NCBI RefSeq assembly: GCF_000760095.1
Contig: NZ_JNAR01000017.1
Coordinates: 111,266-175,265, forward strand
Length of the DNA stretch: 64,000 nt
Direction: 5' to 3'
From: Prochlorococcus marinus str. MIT 9401
GTDB lineage: Bacteria > Cyanobacteriota > Cyanobacteriia > PCC-6307 > Cyanobiaceae
Shown here: piece after piece, positions 9,474-16,886 of the stretch
Position numbering within the stretch: position 1 is the first letter of the stretch
Layout of the letters: each line of letters opens with the position of its first letter
Notes under the pieces: generated by a model
Database searches by the model: none
What the model was told of the DNA's origin: nothing
Seen by the model: only the letters and a program-made list of their open reading frames with translations
Program-made: the position numbers and the translations under genes

Positions 9474-10178
9474 ATGGCTGATTGGTGGCAGTGGTCTCAA
9501 AAAAGAGAAAAAGAAGTCCTCTCTTTTGCAGTTGTTGGCGTTGGAAGATTTGGAACCGCTGTTTGTAGAGAGCTTATAAGTAATGGGGCAGATGTTTTAG
9601 CTGCAGATTATTCAGAAAAAGCTATTGATGATTTAAGACAATTGGAACCCTCTATAGAAGCTAGAGTTGTAGATTGTACTGATGAAGAGTCTATGAAGGA
9701 ATCTGGAATTCTTGAAATGAATACTGTTGTTGTAGGTATAAGCGAACCCATCGAAGCTAGTATAACTACAACTCTTATCGCTAAGGACAGTGATGGTAGC
9801 AAAGTGAAAAGAGTTATAGCGAGAGCTACAAGCGATTTACACGAAAAAATGTTAAAGAGGGTAGGTGCAGATAAAGTTGTCTTCCCCTCCAGAATGCAAG
9901 GAGAAAGATTAGGGCTAGAACTGGTTAGACCAAATCTAATTGAAAGATTGGAATTAGATAATCAAACTGGTATAGATGAAATAACTGTTCCAGAGGAATT
10001 TATAGGAAGATCGTTAAGAGATTTAAATCTGAGGAAAAATTATTTAGTAAATGTTCTTGCAGCAGGACCTGCAGAAGAGTTAACAGTTAATCCTCCAGCA
10101 AAATATATCTTGGAAAGAGGAAATATTTTGGTAGTTATGGGAAAAACTGTAGATTTACAGAAATTGCCCCAGGATTAA
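9474..10178 (+). CDS. ktrA: KtrA/TrkA-type RCK regulatory subunit of K+ transport
   Basis: Cytoplasmic nucleotide-binding regulator of the KtrB channel. The N-terminal RCK fold begins with a dinucleotide-binding loop, VGVGRFGTAVCREL (residues about 23-36), followed by the acidic ribose-binding strand. The C-terminal part (about residues 160-234) is a TrkA-C domain, the same type as the two inside the SLC13-like neighbour. At 234 aa it matches single-RCK subunits. It ends the co-directional block; the next gene is convergent after 6 bases. Confidence 0.88.
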   Translation: MADWWQWSQKREKEVLSFAVVGVGRFGTAVCRELISNGADVLAADYSEKAIDDLRQLEPSIEARVVDCTDEESMKESGILEMNTVVVGISEPIEASITTTLIAKDSDGSKVKRVIARATSDLHEKMLKRVGADKVVFPSRMQGERLGLELVRPNLIERLELDNQTGIDEITVPEEFIGRSLRDLNLRKNYLVNVLAAGPAEELTVNPPAKYILERGNILVVMGKTVDLQKLPQD

Positions 10179-10184
10179 TTATTT

Positions 10185-10487
10185 CTAATCAGATTTTTTA
10201 TAGTATTTAATCCTTTGATGAGCTCTATTTAATCTTCTGACGCTTTGTTTTTCTAGGTTGTCTCTAAATTTATCGGTAATTAAATTATTTTCTGAGACGA
10301 GTGATGTTGCCTCTTTCTCGAAGTATTTTTTTATACCTTCTTGTATTAATACCTTTGCCATATTACTAACTGTTCGTGATTCATTACTGGCTAAAATTGT
10401 CAGTTGCTCACATATAAATTCTGGAAGGACTACTTGAATCCTAGGGGATTTAGGCTTCCCATTTGTTGAGTTTTGGCGGGTAGCCAT
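10185..10487 (-). CDS. Ribbon-helix-helix (CopG-like) DNA-binding protein
   Basis: Small 100-aa protein. After a polar N terminus comes a beta strand, SPRIQVVLPEFI (residues about 14-25), then two helices separated by a short turn (ESRTVSNMAKVLIQEGIKKY), the layout of ribbon-helix-helix regulators. The remainder is charged and may oligomerise or bind a partner. It is divergent from an unknown gene, and the spacer holds inverted and direct repeats that could be its operator. No toxin-like partner lies downstream, so a toxin-antitoxin role is not supported. Confidence 0.65.
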   Translation of the reverse strand: MATRQNSTNGKPKSPRIQVVLPEFICEQLTILASNESRTVSNMAKVLIQEGIKKYFEKEATSLVSENNLITDKFRDNLEKQSVRRLNRAHQRIKYYKKSD

Positions 10488-10510
10488 GAGTCAAAGTTGA
10501 TAACTGTTAC

Positions 10511-10563
10511 TTATTAGTATACACAGTTAGTCAAGGATACTATCTTTGTGTATATTATTAGTA
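10511..10563. promoter_or_regulatory. Repeat-rich divergent spacer, candidate RHH operator
   Basis: TTATTAGTA occurs at 10511-10519 and again at 10555-10563, a 44-base offset (about four helical turns). Between them TATACACA (10518-10525) and TGTGTATA (10547-10554) form an 8-bp inverted repeat. Ribbon-helix-helix proteins often autoregulate through such paired sites; that link is inference. Confidence 0.4.
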
Positions 10564-10572
10564 AGGAAATAT

Positions 10573-10944
10573 ATGTCCGCATCAATTCATTGTTTTTATA
10601 AAGCTATGAAAAATTCAAGAAAAATTGATTCACCTAAAAGGTCGATGATTGATAAAAAGAAAAAAAGATTAGTTAAATCTGATTCCTATGATCATGAAAA
10701 TAGTGATGTTTTGGTCTCAGCTGTAATTAGTCCATATTTGTTAACTCATCTCCACCATATTCTTCAACAGTCTGAGTATTATGCTCAAAAAGATGGCAGA
10801 AAATCTCATGCAGCTAACTTTGCGAAACTAAGGAAGGTTTTATGTTTAGACGCAAGAAGTATGGCAGATGCATCAGCAAAAGAAATAAAAGAAACTGATA
10901 ATGATTTATCTATTAATAAATATAATGAACAAAATGTAGCTTGA
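10573..10944 (+). CDS. Conserved-looking hypothetical protein, basic
   Basis: I do not recognise this 123-aa protein. The start at 10573 is chosen because an AAGGA ribosome-binding site lies at 10563-10567; an in-frame ATG at 10546 would also be possible but falls inside the repeat-rich spacer. The N terminus is strongly basic (KRSMIDKKKKRLVK), and a later helix-prone segment reads YLLTHLHHILQQSEYYAQKDGRKSH. There are no membrane segments. It is soluble, and the basic patch could contact nucleic acid, but no function can be assigned. Confidence 0.65.
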   Translation: MSASIHCFYKAMKNSRKIDSPKRSMIDKKKKRLVKSDSYDHENSDVLVSAVISPYLLTHLHHILQQSEYYAQKDGRKSHAANFAKLRKVLCLDARSMADASAKEIKETDNDLSINKYNEQNVA

Positions 10945-10950
10945 AGTAAT

Positions 10951-10970
10951 AATCTATTAAATAATAGATT
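10951..10970 (+). terminator. AT-rich hairpin before the Nif11-like gene
   Basis: AATCTATT (10951-10958), a 4-base loop and AATAGATT (10963-10970) form a perfect 8-bp stem, followed by TTT. It could be a weak intrinsic terminator of the upstream gene or a 5' leader hairpin ending 9 bases before the next ATG. Confidence 0.35.
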
Positions 10971-10979
10971 TTTAAAAAA

Positions 10980-11210
10980 ATGTCCAGTAATGCAGAAAAG
11001 CTCTATCAGTTAATAGCAGGCGATTCAAAAAAGAAACAAAGTTTGTTTATGATAGCTTTGACTAATCCCAAAAAAGCATTAGATAAAATATGTGATATTG
11101 GCAATGAGTTAAATATTTCAGTGACTAAAGAAGAGGTTATTGAATATTTGAGTACTATTGACGATGAGGCAACTAAAATGTGGTTAGTTAAGGCTCGAGG
11201 CGGTCTTTAG
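10980..11210 (+). CDS. Nif11-like small peptide
   Basis: The 76-aa product has the Nif11 pattern: a helical N terminus (EKLYQLIAGDSKKKQSL), a central NPKKALDKICDIGNELNISV segment and a third helix beginning VTKEEVIEYL. In marine picocyanobacteria Nif11-type sequences serve as leader peptides of lanthipeptide precursors, where a Gly-Gly marks the cleavage site. Here a GG is followed by only one residue (ending ARGGL), so there is no core peptide and no Cys-rich tail. No modification enzyme is encoded nearby. It could be a stand-alone Nif11 protein or a leader that lost its core. Confidence 0.65.
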   Translation: MSSNAEKLYQLIAGDSKKKQSLFMIALTNPKKALDKICDIGNELNISVTKEEVIEYLSTIDDEATKMWLVKARGGL

Positions 11211-11364
11211 AAATGGGTTTCGAATAATTATTGTTTTGATTTATTTTGGGTTTTATTCTTTTGTTGTAGCCTCCTCCACCAGCTAAAGTCCAAAAAAACC
11301 AATAACTTGGAATCGCAAGAGCTGCAGCTATGAAAATCACTACAATTTGTTCTATTCTTTTCAT
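11188..11364 (-). CDS. Small single-pass membrane protein (58 aa), hypothetical
   Basis: An uninterrupted frame from ATG at 11364 to TAA at 11188 encodes 58 aa. Residues about 6-28 are a strong transmembrane helix (IVVIFIAAALAIPSYWFF), followed by a Gly-rich turn (AGGGGY) and a basic, Asn-rich tail. Its 3' end overlaps the convergent Nif11-like gene by 23 bases. It fills the otherwise empty spacer before the ABC-F gene. The hydrophobic profile and codon use argue for a real gene; function unknown. Confidence 0.55.
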   Translation of the reverse strand: MKRIEQIVVIFIAAALAIPSYWFFWTLAGGGGYNKRIKPKINQNNNYSKPISKDRLEP

Positions 11365-11436
11365 AATTCAATTTTATTCCACAAAATATTTTTTAGTAAA
11401 TAAGCCTCAGATTTTGTAAATTCAATTTTTAAAACA

Positions 11437-13050
11437 GTGATTAGATTTGAAGGTGTCAGCAAAATTTATTCTACAGATGTTGTTTTAAAAAATATTAATT
11501 GGGAAATTAAGAAAGGAGAAAAAGTTGGCTTAGTTGGTTCTAATGGTGCAGGTAAATCAACTCAATTCAAGATTTTAATTGGAGAGGAAGATCAAACAAG
11601 TGGAACAATTATCAAAGAAGGTAATCCTAAAATTGTCCATTTAAGACAGGAGTTAGATTGCAACTTGAATTGTTCAGTGAGAGATGAATTAGAGAGTTCT
11701 TTCAGAGATATACAAATTGTTGCGAATAAACTCTTGTTAATTGAGAGTAAAATGAAATCGTTGGATATAAAAAAACATTCCGATGAACTTGAAAATTTAG
11801 TAAATCAACTCGCAAAATACCAAGCAAGATTTGAAGCCTTAGGGGGCTATAAAATGCAATCAGACGTAGAAAAAATATTACCAAAACTTGGTTTTTCTAC
11901 AGAAGATGCTGATAAACTAGTCGGCAATTTTTCAGGTGGTTGGCAGATGAAAATCGCTCTGGGAAAAATAATCCTACAAAACCCTGATTTACTGCTACTT
12001 GATGAACCAACTAATCATTTAGATTTAGATACAATTTTCTGGCTGGAAGAATATCTATCCTCACTAAAGATTGCAATTATTATAATTAGTCATGATAGGT
12101 ATTTTTTAGATAAATTATGCAAAAAAATAATTTATATAGATAGGGGAATATCTGAAATATATAATGGGAATTATTCTTTTTTTGTTGAACAGAAATCTTT
12201 AAATGAAGAATCACAAAATAAAGCATATCAATTACAACAAAAAGAAATTGAGATACAAAAGAAGTATATAGATAGATTTAGAGCTAGTGCCACTAGAAGT
12301 TCTCAAGCTAAGAGTAGAGAAAAACAACTCAAAAAAATTTCTAAAGTTGAGGCAATAAGAGCAAAATCAAAAAGTCCTGTTTTTAATTTTCCAGAGTGTC
12401 CTCGATCAGGAAAATTAGTTTTAAATATCAAAAATTTGTCTCACAGTTATGGGGATAAAATTCTTTTTTTAGATGTTAATTTAAAGATTTCTGCGGGGGA
12501 GAAAATAGCAATACTTGGACCTAATGGCTGTGGTAAATCTACATTGCTTAAAATTATTATGAAAAAAATATCTCCTGAAATTGGAGAAATTAATCTTGGT
12601 AAACATAATATAATTACAAGCTATTATGAACAGAATCAGGCTGAAGCACTTTCACTTGAGGAAAGAGTTATTGATTTAATATGTAATAAATCTCCAGAAT
12701 GGTCTCAAAAAAAAGTAAGAACATTTTTAGGAGGTTTTGGTTTTACTAATGAAACTGTTTTTAAATATATTAAACAACTCAGCGGTGGAGAAAAAGCAAG
12801 ATTAGCATTGGCGCTAATGATTATTAATCCTAGTAATTTTTTATTATTGGATGAACCAACTAATCATTTGGATTTGGAATCTAAAGAAAACTTAGAATTA
12901 GCAATTAAAAATTATAAAGGTTCATTATTAATTATTTCTCATGATCGATATTTTATTTCAAAGGTTGCAAATAAAATTGTCGAAATTAAAGATTCAAAGT
13001 TATTTTCATACGATGGAAATTATGAATATTTTTTAGAAAAAAATAAATAG
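11437..13050 (+). CDS. ABC-F family ATPase (Uup/EttA-like)
   Basis: Two ABC ATPase domains in one 537-aa chain without membrane segments, the ABC-F arrangement linked to ribosome function. Domain 1 has Walker A GSNGAGKST and signature FSGGWQMK; domain 2 has GPNGCGKST and LSGGEKAR. Both Walker B regions end LLLDEPTNHLDL, typical of ABC-F. The linker between domains is a charged helix (about residues 245-310). Start is GTG at 11437. Which ABC-F subgroup it belongs to is not resolved. Confidence 0.88.
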   Translation: MIRFEGVSKIYSTDVVLKNINWEIKKGEKVGLVGSNGAGKSTQFKILIGEEDQTSGTIIKEGNPKIVHLRQELDCNLNCSVRDELESSFRDIQIVANKLLLIESKMKSLDIKKHSDELENLVNQLAKYQARFEALGGYKMQSDVEKILPKLGFSTEDADKLVGNFSGGWQMKIALGKIILQNPDLLLLDEPTNHLDLDTIFWLEEYLSSLKIAIIIISHDRYFLDKLCKKIIYIDRGISEIYNGNYSFFVEQKSLNEESQNKAYQLQQKEIEIQKKYIDRFRASATRSSQAKSREKQLKKISKVEAIRAKSKSPVFNFPECPRSGKLVLNIKNLSHSYGDKILFLDVNLKISAGEKIAILGPNGCGKSTLLKIIMKKISPEIGEINLGKHNIITSYYEQNQAEALSLEERVIDLICNKSPEWSQKKVRTFLGGFGFTNETVFKYIKQLSGGEKARLALALMIINPSNFLLLDEPTNHLDLESKENLELAIKNYKGSLLIISHDRYFISKVANKIVEIKDSKLFSYDGNYEYFLEKNK

Positions 13051-13204
13051 CAGAATTAAATTTTTAAATAATAAGCTTTTTGCAAAAAATGTTGATTACT
13101 TTTAAAAAAGTTTACATTTAGCTAGGCAATAGCACTCATTTATCTTTACACACTTTACCTCCTTTGTTTAATCTTAAAAATGCAAAGATAAGTTAATAAA
13201 CTAT

Positions 13205-13348
13205 ATGAAAAATTATGATTTCCAAGAATCAAAGTTTCAAATTTCTGATCCTATTGAAAGTTATTTTGAATGTATTTCATCCTGTGATTTGAAGGATGGT
13301 AATTGTATCTCTAGATGTGTGGAAATACTAAAACAGAATGAAGGTTGA
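13205..13348 (+). CDS. 47-aa protein with twin CX3C motif, hypothetical
   Basis: Short ATG-initiated frame encoding 47 aa. Cysteines at 23, 27, 34 and 38 give C-x3-C-x6-C-x3-C, two CX3C pairs on a probable helical hairpin. The rest is acidic and polar with no signal peptide. Such an arrangement could bind a metal or form disulfides. It stands alone 154 bases after the ABC-F gene, convergent with the htrA-like gene 8 bases away. The regular cysteine spacing argues for a real gene, but no family is recognised. Confidence 0.5.
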   Translation: MKNYDFQESKFQISDPIESYFECISSCDLKDGNCISRCVEILKQNEG

Positions 13349-13356
13349 AAAATTTA

Positions 13357-14472
13357 TTAGTTTTGTAAATTTGTAATATCAGTAGGTTTTACTTTTAACC
13401 TAATAATTTTATTTCTTCGCTTCAATATTATATTTATTTCTTTATTAATACCATTTTTACTTATCTGGCTTATAACGTCTGAAGCTGTTTTAATTTCCTT
13501 TCCCCCTACTTTTATGATTCTGTCATTTACTATTATTCCACTCTTTGCAGCTGGACTATTAGGTACTACATAGCCAACTTTTACTGCATTGTTATTTGTT
13601 TTAGCATTAATTTCATCTATGAGACTTATCCCAATCATTGGATGTATTACTTTTCCATTATTAATTAGTTGATAAGCAATTTCTTTAGCTTTATTAATTG
13701 GGATTGCGAAACTTAAACCTGCTCCTGGACCAGATCTGATCAAAGTATTAATACCAATTACTTGTCCGTAGCTATTCAATAATGGACCTCCAGAATTTCC
13801 AGGATTAATAGCAGCGTCTGTTTGTATGAGTTCAAGTTTTTTATCATATATTCCTAATTGAGTGACGTTTCTATTTAGATTACTAATAATACCAAGGGTA
13901 ACTGTGTTCTCCAGTCCGAATGGATTGCCAACTGCAATTGCCCAATCACCAACCTTAATTTTTGTTGAATCACCCAATTCTGCTATTGGCCAAGGTCCTT
14001 TACCCTCAATCTTAAGCACAGCTAAATCAGTAAAAAAGTCTTGTCCTATAAGTTTTGCGTTTAATTTTTGGCCATTTGTTAAACCAACAATTAACTTATC
14101 CGATCCATTTACGACATGAGAATTAGTCATGACAAGTCCATCTGCGAATATAAATCCACTGCCTTGGCTTTGCTCTATCCTTGGTTGATTGTCGCCAGGT
14201 AAATCTAAACCAAAAAATCTTTCAAAATACGGGTCTAAGAATATTTGAGAATTTCTTGATAAATTTTTTTTTCTTACATATCTTTGAGAATCAATTGTCA
14301 CAACAGAAGAACCTGTTTTTTCTACAGCTTTAGTTATGAAAGATTTGTTTGAATTTATATTTACTTCATTAATTTTTGGTTTAATTAATGGTTGGGATAT
14401 TACATTTGCGGGAAATAAAAAACCCAATGTAATTACTGAAGATAATATTTGCTTGTGTTTGCCGAGTTTCAA
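13357..14472 (-). CDS. HtrA/Deg-family serine protease
   Basis: Periplasmic or lumenal quality-control protease. An N-terminal hydrophobic segment (residues about 8-26, ending VISQ) is a signal peptide. The catalytic triad is visible: His119 in TNSHVV, Asp149 in FTDLAVLK and Ser227 in PGNSGGPLL. One PDZ domain follows (about residues 275-365). Length 371 aa matches cyanobacterial HhoA/HhoB/HtrA enzymes; which one cannot be told. The frame begins at TTG 14472. The 172-base spacer to the next gene is AT-rich with one palindrome. Confidence 0.9.
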   Translation of the reverse strand: MKLGKHKQILSSVITLGFLFPANVISQPLIKPKINEVNINSNKSFITKAVEKTGSSVVTIDSQRYVRKKNLSRNSQIFLDPYFERFFGLDLPGDNQPRIEQSQGSGFIFADGLVMTNSHVVNGSDKLIVGLTNGQKLNAKLIGQDFFTDLAVLKIEGKGPWPIAELGDSTKIKVGDWAIAVGNPFGLENTVTLGIISNLNRNVTQLGIYDKKLELIQTDAAINPGNSGGPLLNSYGQVIGINTLIRSGPGAGLSFAIPINKAKEIAYQLINNGKVIHPMIGISLIDEINAKTNNNAVKVGYVVPNSPAAKSGIIVNDRIIKVGGKEIKTASDVISQISKNGINKEINIILKRRNKIIRLKVKPTDITNLQN

Positions 14473-14605
14473 TTGATTTTCTTATTTTTTTCTGAAAAGA
14501 TTAGATCCAATTTTATGAATGTAATTTAAATATAACTATAAAAAAATTAATTTACTTGGAGAATAATTTATTAACTTAAAGTAGCTAATTTTCTTTTTTT
14601 CGGGC

Positions 14606-14621
14606 TATGATAATAATCATA
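14606..14621. promoter_or_regulatory. 16-base palindrome upstream of DUF2973-like gene
   Basis: TATGAT, 4 bases, ATCATA. The left part contains TGATAAT, the half-site of Fur boxes, but the right half matches only partly. It lies 23 bases before the ATG at 14645. Operator function is speculative. Confidence 0.25.
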
Positions 14622-14644
14622 AATCCTAATACACTATAAGTTTG

Positions 14645-14908
14645 ATGGCTATTTTATTCCCAATAATCTATTCAGCAGCCTTAACCTATCTTGTCTGGAA
14701 GGCTTTTAAAGTAATGGCCAATGGTTGGAGTATATCGGGCGCTGAAAGAAAATCTTTTACTACGTCTAATTTAAAACAAAAGAGGTACACAATACATCCA
14801 GAACTTTTAGATAAATCAGGAAATATAACAGAAGAGGAGTTATTAACTGTAAGATTTTCAAATGATAATGACTCTTCCTTAGAAGAGAAGGGTTCAACAA
14901 CTGATTAA
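14645..14908 (+). CDS. DUF2973-like small membrane protein
   Basis: An 87-aa product from ATG 14645 (an in-frame TTG immediately precedes it). One hydrophobic N-terminal helix (residues about 3-20) is followed by a soluble tail containing YTIHPELLDKSGNITEEELLTVRF, which resembles the conserved C-terminal signature (HPE-x-LD..G......LL-V-R) of cyanobacterial DUF2973 proteins. Function is unknown for the family. The next gene starts 22 bases downstream and may be co-transcribed. Confidence 0.6.
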   Translation: MAILFPIIYSAALTYLVWKAFKVMANGWSISGAERKSFTTSNLKQKRYTIHPELLDKSGNITEEELLTVRFSNDNDSSLEEKGSTTD

Positions 14909-14930
14909 TTAAATTTTAAGGAAAAAAAAA

Positions 14931-15314
14931 TTGGAATTAAGAACAAAAATTGTCTCAGCGGTTATAAGATCTCTAAAGTTACCACCAAGGTTTCGTTTAA
15001 AAATGGTTAAAGAAGATCCAGTAAGGCTTGAATTAAGTCTTACCCCTTCTTATGGTAAAAATCCAGTAATAGTTGGTTTAGTAGAATCTTTAGACTTAGT
15101 CGCTCGAAGAGATAGAGAAGGTAGACTACCAAGAGATCTACAAGGAACTTGGGATTGGACAGTAAGACATGGAAAAGTAAGTACTGGAGGCTGGAACCCT
15201 ATGCTAAAAGAAGCCTTGCAAACAATGTTTGATACTGGATTACCAGCTATCGTGTATGAAGAATTAACTGGAGATGAGTATAGACCTGTTGATGGCATTA
15301 GACATGTTAAATAA
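14931..15314 (+). CDS. Conserved cyanobacterial hypothetical protein (127 aa)
   Basis: Soluble, basic 127-aa protein; no known motif recognised. It has a helix-forming N terminus (RTKIVSAVIRSLKLPPRFRLKM), an aromatic central strand region (GTWDWTVRHGKVSTGGW) and a C-terminal helix. The start is TTG 14931, supported by an AAGGA ribosome-binding site at 14918-14922. It sits between the DUF2973-like gene and hli on the same strand, so a thylakoid-associated role is possible but unproven. Confidence 0.65.
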   Translation: MELRTKIVSAVIRSLKLPPRFRLKMVKEDPVRLELSLTPSYGKNPVIVGLVESLDLVARRDREGRLPRDLQGTWDWTVRHGKVSTGGWNPMLKEALQTMFDTGLPAIVYEELTGDEYRPVDGIRHVK

Positions 15315-15382
15315 ATTATTTTTAATTTTCATAAATTCTTACTTGAAACGTTAAAATAATAAGATTAATCATCGAGTAAATT

Positions 15383-15529
15383 ATGAATAATGACAATCAA
15401 CCAAGATTTGGCTTTGTAAACTTTGCAGAAACCTGGAATGGACGAATGGCAATGATGGGCATCTTGATTGGTCTCGGTACTGAACTAATTACTGGACAAA
15501 GTATTCTTAGACAAATTGGAATAGGTTAA
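15383..15529 (+). CDS. hli: High-light-inducible protein (Hli/Scp), 48 aa
   Basis: Single-helix chlorophyll-binding stress protein of the thylakoid. The 48-aa product has the chlorophyll-binding motif ETWNGRMAMMG (residues 16-26) and the C-terminal TGQSILRQIG, the conserved tail of short Prochlorococcus Hli proteins. It protects photosystems under high light and nutrient stress. A 68-base spacer precedes the ATG. It is convergent with the membrane-anchored zinc-ribbon gene, whose stop is 3 bases away. Confidence 0.93.
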   Translation: MNNDNQPRFGFVNFAETWNGRMAMMGILIGLGTELITGQSILRQIGIG

Positions 15530-15532
15530 AAA

Positions 15533-15874
15533 TTATTTTATTTCTTCTGCTTTTACTTCAATAGTGCTTTCACTAGGTTTTTTTTCTAACTGATTGTTTT
15601 TATTAATATTTTCTAAATCTACACCACAATTCATGCAGGTTTTACTTAAACCTAATGATATTGACCCACAATTATTACATGTATTAATTTTTAATTTATA
15701 AAAGTTTAAGCCAATAAAGACTAAAAGTAATAGAAAGATTGGAATTAGAAATAAAAGGATTAAGATATTACTAATAAAGCTTAGGAAAAATTTTAGTCCA
15801 AAAATAGGAATAACTATTAAAATCAACAAAGAGTAAAAAAGAAAATTTTTATTAGCTTTAAGAAAATAAATCAT
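15533..15874 (-). CDS. Membrane-anchored zinc-ribbon protein, hypothetical
   Basis: The 113-aa product has two adjacent hydrophobic segments (residues about 10-32 and 33-57) followed by a CxxC...CxxC zinc ribbon (CNNCG, then CMNCG about 14 residues later) and an acidic tail. It begins 1 base after the stop of the YihY-type gene, so they form one unit. No specific function recognised; a membrane-tethered metal-binding module is all that can be said. Confidence 0.65.
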   Translation of the reverse strand: MIYFLKANKNFLFYSLLILIVIPIFGLKFFLSFISNILILLFLIPIFLLLLVFIGLNFYKLKINTCNNCGSISLGLSKTCMNCGVDLENINKNNQLEKKPSESTIEVKAEEIK

Positions 15875-15875
15875 A

Positions 15876-16796
15876 CTATTTACTATATTTTTTTCTTCTT
15901 TTATTAACTAAGGTCATACTAGCAATAACAACACTCCAGCACTGTCCAAAATACAAAATTACACCTAAAAGCCAGACCCACAAAGTAAGTACAAGAAAAC
16001 CTCCAATAAAACCATATGCTTGGAATCTTACGCCAAGTGAAAGAATACTTTTACTTACTGCTAGATTCAACGTAGTTAGGCCAATGCCAATAAGAATAGA
16101 TCCTGGCAAAAGAGGTTTTAGAGGAACTTTTCTGCTAGGCAAAAGGGCTTGTAATAATAGAGCCATCATAGTAAAGCCAATTAGAGGAATTGCAAATTGA
16201 CCAACTTGTAAAAGGGGTAACTTTAATAATAAATCTGAAATTAGGTTATTAGATTTTGAGAGATTTTCTAGAACGTTACTTGGTATCATCCTGAGATTTG
16301 CGCTAATCTGATCTAATACCATTAGGAAACCAATAAAGAATACAATTAAAAAAGCTTCAATTCTATTACGGAGGAACCTAGAAGCTTGCTCTCTCCAAGC
16401 AGCATTTGCCTTTTTAGAAGGAAGTTCGTCCTCCCAAAGCCTATCTGCACCTCTTTGAAGTGATAAATATGCATTTCCTGCTGTAAATAGCAAAAACATG
16501 GCCCCTAGGATACCTGCTCCAAAGCCTTGATCAATCAAATTAAATAATGTTGTTTCTACTAACTCAACTACTGAAGGAGGTAAAAGCTGAGCAGCAATAG
16601 AAATTATTTGTTGATCTAATCCCTCTTGTTTTCCAAGGAACCATGACGCTATTGATAAAGAAATTAGAAGAATAGGAAAAAATGATTGTAGCGTGTAGTA
16701 AGCGAATGCTGCACTTAGATCAATACAATCAGATTTGCTCCATCTTTCGCATGCTCCCCATAAACTTTTCAGTATCCATGTTGAACTTCTCTGCAT
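15876..16796 (-). CDS. YihY/UPF0761 family inner-membrane protein
   Basis: Multi-pass membrane protein of the family once mislabelled ribonuclease BN. Several hydrophobic helices are visible, starting with SAAFAYYTLQSFFPILLISLS (about residues 28-48), which is the family signature. ATG 16796 is preferred (306 aa); an in-frame TTG at 16811 would add five residues. Role unknown in the family. The zinc-ribbon protein follows it directly. Confidence 0.82.
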   Translation of the reverse strand: MQRSSTWILKSLWGACERWSKSDCIDLSAAFAYYTLQSFFPILLISLSIASWFLGKQEGLDQQIISIAAQLLPPSVVELVETTLFNLIDQGFGAGILGAMFLLFTAGNAYLSLQRGADRLWEDELPSKKANAAWREQASRFLRNRIEAFLIVFFIGFLMVLDQISANLRMIPSNVLENLSKSNNLISDLLLKLPLLQVGQFAIPLIGFTMMALLLQALLPSRKVPLKPLLPGSILIGIGLTTLNLAVSKSILSLGVRFQAYGFIGGFLVLTLWVWLLGVILYFGQCWSVVIASMTLVNKRRKKYSK

Positions 16797-16886
16797 ATTA
16801 ATTTTCTTCAAATATTTATTTATTTACTTAATTTTTATTGTATCTGATAAAGAAATTTTTCAAACAATTTTTTATTTATGATGCAA

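Noticed and set aside
9373..9579. 68-codon frame overlapping the ktrB-ktrA junction
   Set aside because: Alternative frame of two well-supported genes.
10185..10944. Toxin-antitoxin module built on the ribbon-helix-helix gene
   Set aside because: The neighbour is divergent rather than in an operon and shows no toxin-like fold or small coupled partner.
13145..13159. Two TTTAC boxes that look like an HLR1 site bound by RpaB
   Set aside because: Their starts are 9 bases apart rather than the 10 expected for HLR1, and the flanking positions do not match.
14606..14624. Fur box before the DUF2973-like gene
   Set aside because: One half-site is good but the other matches only partly; reported as a palindrome, not as a Fur site.
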